DNA of 64,000 nt. Source: Gammaproteobacteria bacterium 50_400_T64 (GTDB taxonomy: Bacteria; Pseudomonadota; Gammaproteobacteria; Pseudomonadales; Porticoccaceae). The translations under genes and the position numbers were made by a program. The notes beneath the pieces are model-generated. The model was not told the origin of the DNA and searched no databases. It saw only the letters and a list, made by a program, of their open reading frames with translations. The DNA lies in contig MAAS01000026.1 in NCBI GenBank assembly GCA_002162755.1, positions 1 to 64,000 on the forward strand. The letters are read 5' to 3'. This document shows, one piece after another, positions 45,132 through 53,837 of the stretch (position 1 is the first letter of the stretch; each line of letters begins with the position of its first letter).

Positions 45132-45224
45132 GGGCTGAGTTCAAGTTATAAGTGAAACATTCAGTCAATCGTGGCTGGGCCTCGCAAGCGGATTCCACTT
45201 AAATCGCTTGTGAGGCATAAGTAG

Positions 45225-45360
45225 AACGGCCTCTGATCAATTCATGATTTGTATTTGGTGACTAAAAGTCATTAGCGTCTACGTCTTCTTACGGCACCTA
45301 TTTTCGGTGAATCTAAAAATACTGAGTTGTCGTTTTTTTGTCCAGATTTAGAGCCCCCTC
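45225..45360. repeat. Diverged relative of the 163-bp element at 32130
   Basis: Shares with the 32.1-kb element, in the same order and direction, the strings CCTCTGA, TCATGA, GTAT.TGG, CTAAAA, GAATCTAAA and GTCCAGA.TTA, with clear loss of the right terminal repeat (GAGCCCCCTC in place of AGAGGCTCCTT). The remaining part of the 45091-45435 interval shows only the palindromes noted at 45114 and 45179 and no gene. Confidence 0.65.
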
Positions 45361-45435
45361 CCCAGGATCCGCAAACTTCTCGCCTTTTGTGATGGAGTAT
45401 TCAGGAAGTCTATTACACAAGAAAAAGTTGACAGC

Positions 45436-46947
45436 TTATGTTTTGAGGTAGCTTCGCATTAATGCTTGCGCTGCTAGTTTCATGGCCTTTTCGGTATAAG
45501 GTGCATAGCCAAAAATGATTTGTCTGTCAGCCTGGGGGGTTGTTTGAGGTGAAAACTGCGCCACGCTGGATAGTGCCACGCTAGCGTTTTTTGCGGCGGT
45601 AAAGAACTGTTCCGGTTTAACCGTTGAGCGTAGTTCTGCTGTTAAATGCAGACCACCATCAAGGGGCGTGACGTGCACAAGTTCAGCTAGCTCGTTCTCA
45701 AGAGTGGTAATTAACACGGCCTGACGCTGGGCGTATAACACACGCATACGACGTAGGTGCTTCAGAAAATGTCCGTCGTTAATAAAATCTGCCAATACGG
45801 CTTGTTCTAGCGGGGGTGAATGTCTGTCCAGCAACCAACGCGCGTTGGCGACAGGTTCGATTAACGCTGCAGGAACGACCATATAACCCAGGCGCAGTGC
45901 GGGAAATAATAACTTGCTGAAACTGCCCAAATAGATGACTTGTCCCGGTGCAGCCATACTATACAGGGTGGTGAGAGGTCGTCCACGATAGCGGTATTCA
46001 CCGTTGTAATCGTCTTCCAGAATTAAGGTTGAGCTCTTTGTTGCCCATGCGAGCAAGGCTTTACGGCGTGACTGGCTTTGAGTAATACCGAGGGGAAACT
46101 GGCTAGCGGGTGTCGTGTAGAGCAGTTTTGCACCACTTGCGGGAAGAGTGGCTACTTTGAGACCTTCGTTATCAATATCTACATAGGCGGTTTTTGCCCC
46201 TGCCAATTCAAACACCATAGCCGCCGGGGTGTAGGCGGGGTTCTCGAAAATCACCTTGTCAGCAGGGTCGATCAGGGTTTTAGCTAGCAGCTCAAAGGAC
46301 TGTTGCACACCGGCTGTGATGACGATTTGCTCGGGTGCAACACGCATGCCTCGCGCCATAACGAGATAATCGGCAACGGCCTGGCGCAGTGGCCAATAAC
46401 CGCAGGGGTGAACGGCTTGCTGCCAAAAACGGCTGCTGTGTTTGAGGCGACGGTTGTACAGCTGTGCCCAGGTTTTTACAGGGAACTCTTTATAGTCGGG
46501 GATATGGGCGCGAAAGGGCTGGGGTGGTGGGTTACTTTGCTGAGCGCCAATAAAGGCGCTGGCCTGGCGCAAGGTGTTGGTGCGCTGGGAGAGCTTGGGT
46601 ATAAACTCTACTGCTGCCTTGGTGCTGGTCTTGGCCTTATTGAGGGTCGGGGCTGGAAACCCTTCGGCAACTCGATGGGGCGCGCCGGGCCTGGCTTGAA
46701 TAAAGCCTTCTACCGTTAGTTGCTCATAGGCACTGATGACGGTGTTGCGTGCAATATTGAGGGTGCTGGCAAGGTTGCGCGATGAGGGCAGAGGGTCGTT
46801 TGTTTTTAAGGTGCCCTGCCAAATAATCTGGCGTAATTGTTCTTCGAGTTGGCGGTAGAGGGGGGGCTTGAGTGCAGGATCCAGATGGATGGCCTCAAGG
46901 GGAAAGCGTTGCTTTATCGGTGCACTGCAGCGTGCTTTGCTAGTCAT
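45436..46947 (-). CDS. MocR-type transcription regulator (GntR HTH plus aminotransferase fold)
   Basis: A 503-residue regulator. The GntR winged-helix domain occupies about residues 20-90 (YRQLEEQLRQIIWQGTLK, LASTLNIARNTVISAYEQL, VEGFIQARPG), followed by a linker and a fold-type I aminotransferase domain (VITAGVQQSFELLAKTL, FENPAYTPAAMVFE, LEDDYNGEYRYRG). The Lys of SFSKLLFPALRLGYMV would bind PLP. MocR regulators sense PLP or an amino-compound adduct. The target is probably the divergent PfpI-like gene, 96 bases away. The adjacent pdxST genes that would mark PdxR are absent. Confidence 0.9.
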   Translation of the reverse strand: MTSKARCSAPIKQRFPLEAIHLDPALKPPLYRQLEEQLRQIIWQGTLKTNDPLPSSRNLASTLNIARNTVISAYEQLTVEGFIQARPGAPHRVAEGFPAPTLNKAKTSTKAAVEFIPKLSQRTNTLRQASAFIGAQQSNPPPQPFRAHIPDYKEFPVKTWAQLYNRRLKHSSRFWQQAVHPCGYWPLRQAVADYLVMARGMRVAPEQIVITAGVQQSFELLAKTLIDPADKVIFENPAYTPAAMVFELAGAKTAYVDIDNEGLKVATLPASGAKLLYTTPASQFPLGITQSQSRRKALLAWATKSSTLILEDDYNGEYRYRGRPLTTLYSMAAPGQVIYLGSFSKLLFPALRLGYMVVPAALIEPVANARWLLDRHSPPLEQAVLADFINDGHFLKHLRRMRVLYAQRQAVLITTLENELAELVHVTPLDGGLHLTAELRSTVKPEQFFTAAKNASVALSSVAQFSPQTTPQADRQIIFGYAPYTEKAMKLAAQALMRSYLKT

Positions 46948-47043
46948 TAACTGGTTCTATTAATTATACAAAAAGTGGATCTTCTAAGGTGCCTGCAGTT
47001 TGCGCATAATTTACTGACACTACAAGTCGAGAAGAGGATTGCC

Positions 47044-47754
47044 ATGAAATTGTTGCGAAATTTACGGGCGTGCTTTGTGGCCAGTACCTCGGCTGTATTG
47101 GGCTATATTGCCCTGCCATTATTACTGAGCCTGGCACTTTCAAGCCATGCAGCTAGCGCTAAAATTGGTATTGTTGTCTTTGATGGCGTATTAACCAGTG
47201 ACATTACCGCACCAATAGAAGTATTTGGTGCGGCCAGTAAAAAAGCCTGGTTTGCTGATTATGAAGTTGTAGTGATTTCGGCGACGCGCGAAAAAACGAT
47301 AACGACGGAAGAGGGTCTAACCTTGATTGCGGACAGGACTATTTATGATGCGCCGCAACTGGACGTGCTGCTGCTTGCCAGTGCCTATGACATGGACCCC
47401 TGGTTGCAGAACGAACCGTTAATCGCTTTTATTAAAAGACAGGCACAATCAAGCCAGTGGTTGGCCAGTAACTGTTCGGGTGCTTTTTTATTGGCCAAAG
47501 CGGGCTTGCTGGATGGTAAGCGAGCAACCACTTGGGCCGGTGGTGAGAAAAAATTGGCGAAAGCCTACCCCGCAATTAACGTGCAATACGACCAAAACGT
47601 GGTGATAGACAAAGGTGTGGTTACCTCTAATGGTGGGCCCGTCAGTTATCAGGCTGCCTTTGCTTTGTTGGCGCGTTTAAGTTCAGAAAAATATGCCAGT
47701 GAAATTGCCGAGTCGATTCAGTTCAATCGTTTGAAAGCAGCCTTTCTGCAATAG
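47044..47754 (+). CDS. Exported DJ-1/PfpI-family protein
   Basis: A 236-residue protein with an N-terminal signal or anchor segment (LGYIALPLLLSLALSSHAASA), then the DJ-1/PfpI alpha-beta domain: KIGIVVFDGVLTSDITAPIEVFG, the nucleophile elbow SNCSGAFLLAKAG with Cys near residue 145, and GVVTSNGGPVSYQAAFALL. The nearest relatives are isonitrile-hydratase-like or GlxA N-terminal domains, usually cytoplasmic, so an exported form is unusual. The ATG at 47044 has GAAGAGGATT upstream; a further in-frame start at 46975 would overlap the promoter region. Divergence from a MocR gene suggests control by it. Confidence 0.85.
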   Translation: MKLLRNLRACFVASTSAVLGYIALPLLLSLALSSHAASAKIGIVVFDGVLTSDITAPIEVFGAASKKAWFADYEVVVISATREKTITTEEGLTLIADRTIYDAPQLDVLLLASAYDMDPWLQNEPLIAFIKRQAQSSQWLASNCSGAFLLAKAGLLDGKRATTWAGGEKKLAKAYPAINVQYDQNVVIDKGVVTSNGGPVSYQAAFALLARLSSEKYASEIAESIQFNRLKAAFLQ

Positions 47755-47821
47755 TGAGCGTTCAATAGTTAGAAGCCAGTAGTTAGAAATAAATAATCAG
47801 ACATTATTATTGGAGTTATCG

Positions 47822-48430
47822 ATGGAATTAAGCCAGGTCATTACTCAGCGTCGCACAGTTAAACAATTTGATCCCGCGCATCAATTAAGTGCGGAAGAAT
47901 TTGAAACACTGATCAGTCAGGCCGTCCTCGCGCCGACTTCCTTTAACCTTCAGCACTGGCGCTTTGTTCGCATTAGTGACCCTGTACTGCGGGCAGATAT
48001 TTGCAGTGCTGCATGGGATCAAGTTCAGGTCGTGCAGGCGTCTGAATTATTGGTGATTACCGCTGATATAAAGGCCTGGGAGAAAAACCCTGAACGCTAT
48101 TGGCAAAACGCTGATACCGAAACCCAGGCAATGGTGGTCACAATGCTGACGGAGTTCTACCAGGGGCGTGAGTGGATACAGCGTGATGAGGCTATTCGTT
48201 CTGCAGCGTTTGCCGCACAAAACTTGATGTTGAGCGCGAAGGGTATGGGCTACGACTCCTGCCCGATGATTGGCTTTGACGCAGATGCGGTAGGGGCATT
48301 GATTAACTTACCGGCTGATCACCTCATTGTCATGCTGCTGGCTATTGGTAAAGCAGCGGCTGAGCCAGCACCTCGAGCGGGTCAGTTATCTCTCGGTGAA
48401 GTGTTGATTAATAATCGCTTTGTGGAGTAG
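47822..48430 (+). CDS. Nitroreductase family protein
   Basis: A 202-residue FMN-dependent nitroreductase fold. The N-terminal ITQRRTVKQFDP holds the conserved Arg pair that binds the FMN phosphate, PTSFNLQHWRFVRI follows, then AAQNLMLSAKGMGYDSCPMIGFD and VMLLAIGKAA. The ATG at 47822 is chosen because TTGGAG, seven bases upstream, is its ribosome site. It may share a transcript with the PfpI-like gene (67-base gap), both possibly under the MocR regulator. It converges with an LLM gene at a spacing of seven bases. Confidence 0.9.
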   Translation: MELSQVITQRRTVKQFDPAHQLSAEEFETLISQAVLAPTSFNLQHWRFVRISDPVLRADICSAAWDQVQVVQASELLVITADIKAWEKNPERYWQNADTETQAMVVTMLTEFYQGREWIQRDEAIRSAAFAAQNLMLSAKGMGYDSCPMIGFDADAVGALINLPADHLIVMLLAIGKAAAEPAPRAGQLSLGEVLINNRFVE

Positions 48431-48437
48431 CGGCTGC

Positions 48438-49349
48438 TTAAAACGCCGGTAAAATCTCATTAATTAAGAACCGTGTTTGCTCGAGCAAATCTGCGTCATC
48501 ATTCCCCATGGGTCGCAGAATAAATTTTGAAATCCCCTGCTCGGCATATTCTTCAATACGCTGGTGAATTTGCTCTGCGCCGATAGCGACGGTGTGGCTG
48601 AGGTCTTTGCCCGGTGCCAATTTACTGAAACGAGCCAGCTCCCTTTGGGCGATATCATCGCTTGTACTACCAAAGCGGAAGAAGAACCCGGTACCGTAGT
48701 GGTCGTCGTCAATGCTGCGTCCGCTCAGCTTTAAGGCTTCTACAATCGCTTTTTTCGCTCGCCCGGCCGCTTCGGGTGACTCCAGCCCCGCCTGCCAGCC
48801 CGTACCGATGCGCGCCGTGCGTTTAATGGCCGCTTCGCTGCTGCCGCCTATCCACAGGGGTAACTCTTTCTGTGCTGGCAGGGGTAAGATAACGGCGTCT
48901 TTATATTGATAGTGGTCGCCACTCAGTGTGACCGGGTCACCGCGCCAAAGTTGAGTGATGATGTCGAGGGCTTCGTCGGTGCGTTTACCTCTGCCTTTTG
49001 TGCCTCGGCCAGTGGCTTGCCATTCGGGCGCACGAGCGCTGCCAATACCGAAGGCGGGCAACATGCGCCCCTGACTGAGAAAGTCGATGGTGGCGCATTG
49101 CTTGGCTAGCACGAGTGGGTCACGCAGGGCGGCGGAGGCGACGTTCATGCCGAATTTAATGCGCTGGGTGGCACCGGCAATAGCGGCGAGGGCGCTGATG
49201 CATTCGAGGAAAGGCTCGTTGGAAATCAGCCGGTCGGTTTGCCAGATGGAATCGACGCCGCCGTCTTCGCAAAGCTCAATCCAGCGCCAGAAGTTATCGA
49301 CCTGTTGAAAGGGAAAACGGGCGAGGCCTAGGCCGATGCCAATTGCCAT
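48438..49349 (-). CDS. LLM-class flavin/F420 oxidoreductase
   Basis: A 303-residue luciferase-like TIM barrel. Family blocks are GIGLGLARFPFQ at the N-terminus, GVDSIWQTDRL, RIKFGMNVASAALRDPLVLA, QGRMLPAFGIGSA, and PLWIGGSSEAAIKRTARIGTGW. It ends with the usual QTRFLINEIL helix. The shortened barrel and IWQTDRL motif are closer to the F420-type subgroup than to classical luciferases, but cofactor use cannot be settled. Substrate unknown. Confidence 0.88.
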   Translation of the reverse strand: MAIGIGLGLARFPFQQVDNFWRWIELCEDGGVDSIWQTDRLISNEPFLECISALAAIAGATQRIKFGMNVASAALRDPLVLAKQCATIDFLSQGRMLPAFGIGSARAPEWQATGRGTKGRGKRTDEALDIITQLWRGDPVTLSGDHYQYKDAVILPLPAQKELPLWIGGSSEAAIKRTARIGTGWQAGLESPEAAGRAKKAIVEALKLSGRSIDDDHYGTGFFFRFGSTSDDIAQRELARFSKLAPGKDLSHTVAIGAEQIHQRIEEYAEQGISKFILRPMGNDDADLLEQTRFLINEILPAF

Positions 49350-49387
49350 TGTTCATCTCCAGAGTCATTGCTCAGTCGAAGGTGAGG

Positions 49388-49478
49388 GGTGTCTTTTACT
49401 CATGACCGTCGGAGGCATGGATGCCGACATCGAGCGTACAGGGATGTATTTACAGCGGGTCATGAGTAAAGGACATCC
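49388..49478. repeat. Intergenic inverted-repeat element
   Basis: TGTCTTTTACTCATGACC (49390-49407) and GGTCATGAGTAAAGGACA (49458-49475) are inverted copies with one mismatch that still allows G-U pairing, flanking 50 bases. Inside is a smaller hairpin GGCAT-GG-ATGCC and the string GAGCGTACAGGGATGTATTT. That interior recalls a repeat common between genes in marine gammaproteobacteria (from memory, not checked). It separates two minus-strand LLM genes and may act as a terminator for the upstream one. Confidence 0.6.
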
Positions 49479-49523
49479 GTTGCCACCTCTTTCTAGTAAT
49501 AAGTAACAATTGATTTGATGCAC

Positions 49524-50540
49524 TTATTCAGGCGTAAAATTAGCCGCAGTAAACGCCTCCAAAGTCCGCTGAATATCGGCTTCGCTAGCACCGGCCAATG
49601 GCGCAATAATCTGTGTGTGAATACCAGTATCCATATCAGCCTGCAAACGGGCGCGACATTCCTCGGCGCTGCCGATAACGGCAATTTCATCAATCAGGGC
49701 ATCGCTCATGGCACCGGCTGTTTTCTGTCTATCCTTCGCGGCCCAGCCTTCGTTGATTCCTTCAGCGGCATCATCAAAACCCGCCCAGGCGAGGAAGCGG
49801 TTATAAACGGGGGTGGCGTAATAGGGTGCGAAGGCGGCGCGGAATAAATCGCGGGCAGCGGCTTTATCGTCGGTGACCAGTACCATGGCGCGGTTGACGA
49901 TTTCGACTGACTGCCAATCTTTACCGGCTTTCTCGGCACCGACTTTCACGTGCTCGATCATTTTCGCGAGGGCGCGCTGGGGCCAGAGATTAAAGATCAC
50001 GCCATCGCCAATCTCTGCCGCCATTTCAATCATCTTTGGTCGCAGGGCGGCGAGGTAAATGGGTGGGGCCTGGTCGATGGGAGCCTGTCGATAACCCTTG
50101 CTGTAAAGGCCGTCGAGATCAAAGTTGGATTTTTCACCGGCCAGCATTGAGCGCACCATAATGGCGGTGTTCTTTACCCGGGTGACGGGTTTTTCCAGCG
50201 GAATGCCGTGCCAGTTGTTCATCATCGTTTGGCTCGACGCACCCAGGCCCATGATAAAACGGCCAGGTAGCACTTGCCCCAGTGCGTTGGCGGTGGCCGC
50301 CAATACAACGGGCGTACGGGTGAAGACAGGTGTCACCGCAACCCCGATGCGAATAGTTTGGGTGTGAGCGGCCAGAGCGGCGGCGGTGGTTAACGAATCG
50401 GGCGCACCGCCGTCGGCAAACCAGGCGTCGCTATAACCCTCGGCCTCGGCCCACTTTACTCGCTCAATGGTTTCGCTGATTAAAGGGCTGGCGGGCAGGG
50501 TAACGGCAACGCGCTTGATCAGGGTGTTTACGGATGACAT
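49524..50540 (-). CDS. LLM-class F420-type oxidoreductase
   Basis: A 338-residue barrel. Blocks are KRVAVTLPASPLISETIERV, EGYSDAWFADGGAPDSLTTA, TIRIGVAVTPVFTRTPVVLA, LPGRFIMGLGASSQTMMNNW and PPIYLAALRPKMIEMAAEI, the pattern of mycobacterial F420-dependent LLM enzymes. The ATG at 50540 is chosen; the frame is open to 50723 but that part includes the start region of the divergent kinase gene and has no LLM sequence. Substrate unknown. Confidence 0.88.
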   Translation of the reverse strand: MSSVNTLIKRVAVTLPASPLISETIERVKWAEAEGYSDAWFADGGAPDSLTTAAALAAHTQTIRIGVAVTPVFTRTPVVLAATANALGQVLPGRFIMGLGASSQTMMNNWHGIPLEKPVTRVKNTAIMVRSMLAGEKSNFDLDGLYSKGYRQAPIDQAPPIYLAALRPKMIEMAAEIGDGVIFNLWPQRALAKMIEHVKVGAEKAGKDWQSVEIVNRAMVLVTDDKAAARDLFRAAFAPYYATPVYNRFLAWAGFDDAAEGINEGWAAKDRQKTAGAMSDALIDEIAVIGSAEECRARLQADMDTGIHTQIIAPLAGASEADIQRTLEAFTAANFTPE

Positions 50541-50647
50541 GAATTTTCCATTCGCTAAGTAATATTCGTTAAGTAGAAAAAGGCAGTTTCCCATTTTGCG
50601 GCCAGCTTGTTCAAGCTGTATGCTGGGGCTTAAACAATTACAGGGGG

Positions 50648-51706
50648 ATGGGCATGAGCTCGACCACAGAATTAACGGCGGTACGTGCGGGTCATGAATT
50701 TGATGAAGGGGTGCTACTGGCATTTCTCGAACAAAATATCGAGGGTTTTAAAGGCCCATTAAAAATCCAGCAATTTGATGGCGGCCAGAGCAACCCCACG
50801 TTTAAGCTGTTTTGTGGTTCCGGCGTTTATGTGATGCGCAAACAACCACCGGGCGAACTGCTGCCCTCAGCCCACCAGGTTGACCGCGAATACCGCATTA
50901 TGAAAGCGTTGTGGACAACCGACGTACCGGTGCCGCAAATGCACTGCTTGTGTGATGACGTCAGTGTTATCGGCACCAAGTTTTATGTGATGGCCATGGT
51001 TGAGGGGCGTATTTATTCCGATATTTTACTGCCCGATGTGGCGCCGGCTGACCGGCGGGAAATGTATCTCGATATGATGCGCGTACTGGCAGCGGTGCAC
51101 GCGGTCGATTACAAAGCGGTGGGTCTCGAAACTTATGGGCGTCCGGGTAATTATTACGAGCGGCAGATTTCTCGCTGGAGCAAGCAATATAAAGCGTCGG
51201 AGATTGATAAGCTGGCGAGTATGGACAACCTGCTTGAATGGGTGCCAAAACACTTGCCAGAGTCGAGCGAAACGACCATCGCCCACGGTGATTATCGTCT
51301 GGCGAATATGGTTTTTCACCCCACCGAGCCGCGTATTGTGACGGTGCTTGATTGGGAGCTGTCGACCCTCGGTCACCCGCTGGCGGATCTTGGTTACAGC
51401 TGTATGGAGTTTAATGCCGACTTTTATGGAGAGGTGCGCCTGCGCGGGCCAGATCGCGAAAGTCTGGGTATTCCCAGTGAAGAAGAAATGGTTGCCGAAT
51501 ATTGTAAAAATTCAGGGCGGGATGAAATTGATAACTGGACGTTTTACGTGGTCTACAATTTATTCCGTTCCGCCGCTATTGTGCAGGGCGTTTACAAACG
51601 CGGACTGGATGGTAATGCCAGTTCGGAGTCGGCATTGACCTACGGTGATGAGTGTCGCAACCGGGCAGATAGAGCCTGGGAGCTGGTGCAAGAAATGGAA
51701 GCTTGA
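50648..51706 (+). CDS. APH-family kinase-like protein (ACAD10/11-type)
   Basis: A 352-residue protein of the aminoglycoside-phosphotransferase/choline-kinase fold. ATP-binding strands (GGQSNPTFKLFCGSGVYVMR) carry the Lys/Arg pair, followed by the Brenner motif HGDYRLANMVFH near residue 215 and the metal site DWELSTLGHPLADLGY. This subgroup is the bacterial relative of the N-terminal part of ACAD10/11, which phosphorylates 4-hydroxyacyl-CoAs; it often sits by acyl-CoA dehydrogenase genes. None is adjacent here, only LLM and SDR genes. It is not likely to be an antibiotic-resistance enzyme. Confidence 0.88.
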   Translation: MGMSSTTELTAVRAGHEFDEGVLLAFLEQNIEGFKGPLKIQQFDGGQSNPTFKLFCGSGVYVMRKQPPGELLPSAHQVDREYRIMKALWTTDVPVPQMHCLCDDVSVIGTKFYVMAMVEGRIYSDILLPDVAPADRREMYLDMMRVLAAVHAVDYKAVGLETYGRPGNYYERQISRWSKQYKASEIDKLASMDNLLEWVPKHLPESSETTIAHGDYRLANMVFHPTEPRIVTVLDWELSTLGHPLADLGYSCMEFNADFYGEVRLRGPDRESLGIPSEEEMVAEYCKNSGRDEIDNWTFYVVYNLFRSAAIVQGVYKRGLDGNASSESALTYGDECRNRADRAWELVQEMEA

Positions 51707-51731
51707 ATGCAGCGTTAAATTGAAATTTAGT

Positions 51732-51770
51732 GCAAATAAAAAGGGGCTTAATTAGCCCCTTTTTATTTGC
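51732..51770. terminator. Bidirectional rho-independent terminator
   Basis: A perfect 17-bp inverted repeat (51732-51748 and 51754-51770) with a 5-base loop, GC core GGGGCT/AGCCCC and flanking runs of five A and five T. It separates the convergent kinase and LLM genes. Confidence 0.93.
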
Positions 51771-51789
51771 TTGTACTAACGCGCTGACT

Positions 51790-52830
51790 TTATAAGATAA
51801 TGTCAGCCATTAATTCCAGACCTTCTTTGGTGGTTTCACCACCGAGCAACATGGTTGAAACGTGGCCTTTTTTGCCGGCGTCAATCCAGCGCTGTGAACG
51901 TTCACGAATGCGTTCGACCGGGCCGACCAGGTGTGCGGCATCAACCAATGCATCGGGCACGGCGGCGGCAGCTTCTGCCTTTTTGCCCTCTAAATACAAA
52001 TCCTGAATTTTCACAGCGGCGTCTTCAAAACCGAGGCGCTTGGCGTAGTCGTTATAAAAGTTTTTAGCGCGGGCACCCATGCCGCCGATGTACAGCGCCA
52101 TATTGTCTTTTAATGGTTTCATGCACTCTTCAATATCGTCGCCGATAATGACCCGTAAAAAGGGGGCAATCTCGAAATCGTCGAGGGTTTTATTACCGAC
52201 ATCGGCAAAACCCTTTTCGATAGGCTCGGCAAACACGTGGTATTGCTCGGGATCCATCCACACCGGGAAAAAGCCATCGGCATGGCTCGCGGCAGCGCGC
52301 ACGCCCGCCGGAGTAATTGTGGCCGCGAAAATAGGCGGTTGCTCTTGAATGTGCAAAATACTTTTCAGCGGCTTACCCATACCGGTAGCGCCTTCACCTT
52401 TATAGGGTAGTTGGTACTGTTTTCCTTCGAAGGTGACGGGCCCTTCGCGATCGAAGATCTGCTTCATAATGGCAATATATTCTTTCAGACGCGTCACTGG
52501 CTTGCCGTAGGGCACGCCGTGCCAGCCTTCAACCACCTGCGGACCTGAGGCACCGAGGCCGACAATAAAACGGTTGCCCGAGAGCTGGCTGAGAGACATT
52601 GCTGTCATTGCGGCCATGGCAGGGCTTCGCGCCGGCATTTGCATAATTGCTGTGCCGACTTTGATTTTGCTGGTATTGGCCAGTATCCAGGTGGCGGTGG
52701 TCACCGCGTCAGAACCATAGGCTTCTGCTGTCCACACCGAGTCGTAGCCGAGTTCTTCGGCGAGGCCGATAGTATCGAGGGGTATTTTTACTGAGTTGCC
52801 GGAATAGCCGGTCATTAAGCCGAGTTTCAT
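51790..52830 (-). CDS. LLM-class F420-type oxidoreductase
   Basis: A 346-residue luciferase-like barrel. It begins MKLGLMTGYSGNSVKIPLDT and has ELGYDSVWTAEAYGSDAVTT, KIKVGTAIMQMPARSPAMAA, GNRFIVGLGASGPQVVEGWH and QPPIFAATITPAGVRAAASH. The WTAEAYGSDAVT block and the GxGASGPQVVEGWHG turn are hallmarks of the F420-dependent LLM subgroup seen mainly in actinobacteria, with homologues in some marine gammaproteobacteria. Substrate unknown. It lies divergent from an SDR gene. Confidence 0.9.
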   Translation of the reverse strand: MKLGLMTGYSGNSVKIPLDTIGLAEELGYDSVWTAEAYGSDAVTTATWILANTSKIKVGTAIMQMPARSPAMAAMTAMSLSQLSGNRFIVGLGASGPQVVEGWHGVPYGKPVTRLKEYIAIMKQIFDREGPVTFEGKQYQLPYKGEGATGMGKPLKSILHIQEQPPIFAATITPAGVRAAASHADGFFPVWMDPEQYHVFAEPIEKGFADVGNKTLDDFEIAPFLRVIIGDDIEECMKPLKDNMALYIGGMGARAKNFYNDYAKRLGFEDAAVKIQDLYLEGKKAEAAAAVPDALVDAAHLVGPVERIRERSQRWIDAGKKGHVSTMLLGGETTKEGLELMADIIL

Positions 52831-53038
52831 AATCCTAGTCCTGATGCTGTGAGTTTTACGCTGTACTAAGGGCGTATTTTGGGAATGAGTCGTAAGCCTA
52901 ACGATAACAAACTGCCGTGTGTGGAGCTAGATATGTCTGTTGAACAGTGGTTAATGAATACGCCTTACGGGTACTAGCACTTACTCGGGCAAGGGGGTAT
53001 CTTTGGCTGCAATTACATTCGATACAGGAGAGGCAGCG

Positions 53039-53809
53039 ATGGCCAGGTTTGATAATAAAACAGTCGTAATTACAGGTGGTGCTGGAGGCATAGGCTTGGC
53101 GGCGGGTAAATTGTTTGCTCGTGAAGGGGCCAACGTCATGCTGGTAGATTTGACAGAAGATGCCTTGCAGGCAGCTGCGAAAGCAATTGATGCTGGGGAT
53201 AGAGTCAGTTACCAGCTGGCTGATGTGTCAAAGCCCGAACAAGTTCAGGGCTATGTCACGGCGACATTGAAATGCTTTGGTGCCATCGACTACTTCTTAA
53301 ATAATGCCGGTGTCGAGGGCGTGGTGGCGCCGATTATTGATTCACCTGTTGAGGCTTTTGATCAGGTGATGGCGGTCAATATTAAGGGTGTGTGGCTGGG
53401 TTTGAAATATGTGATTCCCGCCATGCTCGACAATGGCGGTGGCAGTATTGTTATGACTTCATCAATGGCTGGGCTTAAAGGCACGCCGAATATTTCGCCC
53501 TATATTACCAGTAAACACGCCGTGGTCGGCATGATGCGCAGTGTCTCGCAGGAATATGCGACGCAGGGTATTCGCATTAATACGGTGAACCCGGCACCCA
53601 TTGAAACGCGAATGATGCGTTCACTGGAAACAGGTTTTGCACCGGGGCAGGAAGAAGCTGCCAAGGCCCAGCTCAGCCAAATGATGCCCATGGGGCGCTA
53701 TGGTGAGCCGGAGGAGGTGGCCAATCTAATGGCTTTTTTGTGCAGTGATGACGCCTCGTTTTGCTCCGGCGGCGTATATTCCGTCGACGGTGGCGGCTCG
53801 GCAATGTAG
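53039..53809 (+). CDS. Short-chain dehydrogenase/reductase
   Basis: A 256-residue classical SDR. The cofactor motif TGGAGGIGLAAG is near residues 12-23, NNAGVEG follows near 88, the catalytic Ser is in IVMTSSMAGLKG, and the active-site Tyr and Lys are in YITSKHAVVG. The C-terminus GGVYSVDGGGSAM is typical. The ATG at 53039 has an AGGAG site eight bases upstream. Substrate unknown, but glucose/alcohol-dehydrogenase-like SDRs of this type are common in catabolic regions. Confidence 0.9.
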   Translation: MARFDNKTVVITGGAGGIGLAAGKLFAREGANVMLVDLTEDALQAAAKAIDAGDRVSYQLADVSKPEQVQGYVTATLKCFGAIDYFLNNAGVEGVVAPIIDSPVEAFDQVMAVNIKGVWLGLKYVIPAMLDNGGGSIVMTSSMAGLKGTPNISPYITSKHAVVGMMRSVSQEYATQGIRINTVNPAPIETRMMRSLETGFAPGQEEAAKAQLSQMMPMGRYGEPEEVANLMAFLCSDDASFCSGGVYSVDGGGSAM

Positions 53810-53837
53810 GAGCTAGTCCAGCAATATAAAGTGCTGC

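Noticed and set aside
50648..51706. Aminoglycoside resistance phosphotransferase
   Set aside because: The fold is shared, but the sequence matches the ACAD10/11-like acyl-CoA-linked subgroup and context is metabolic.
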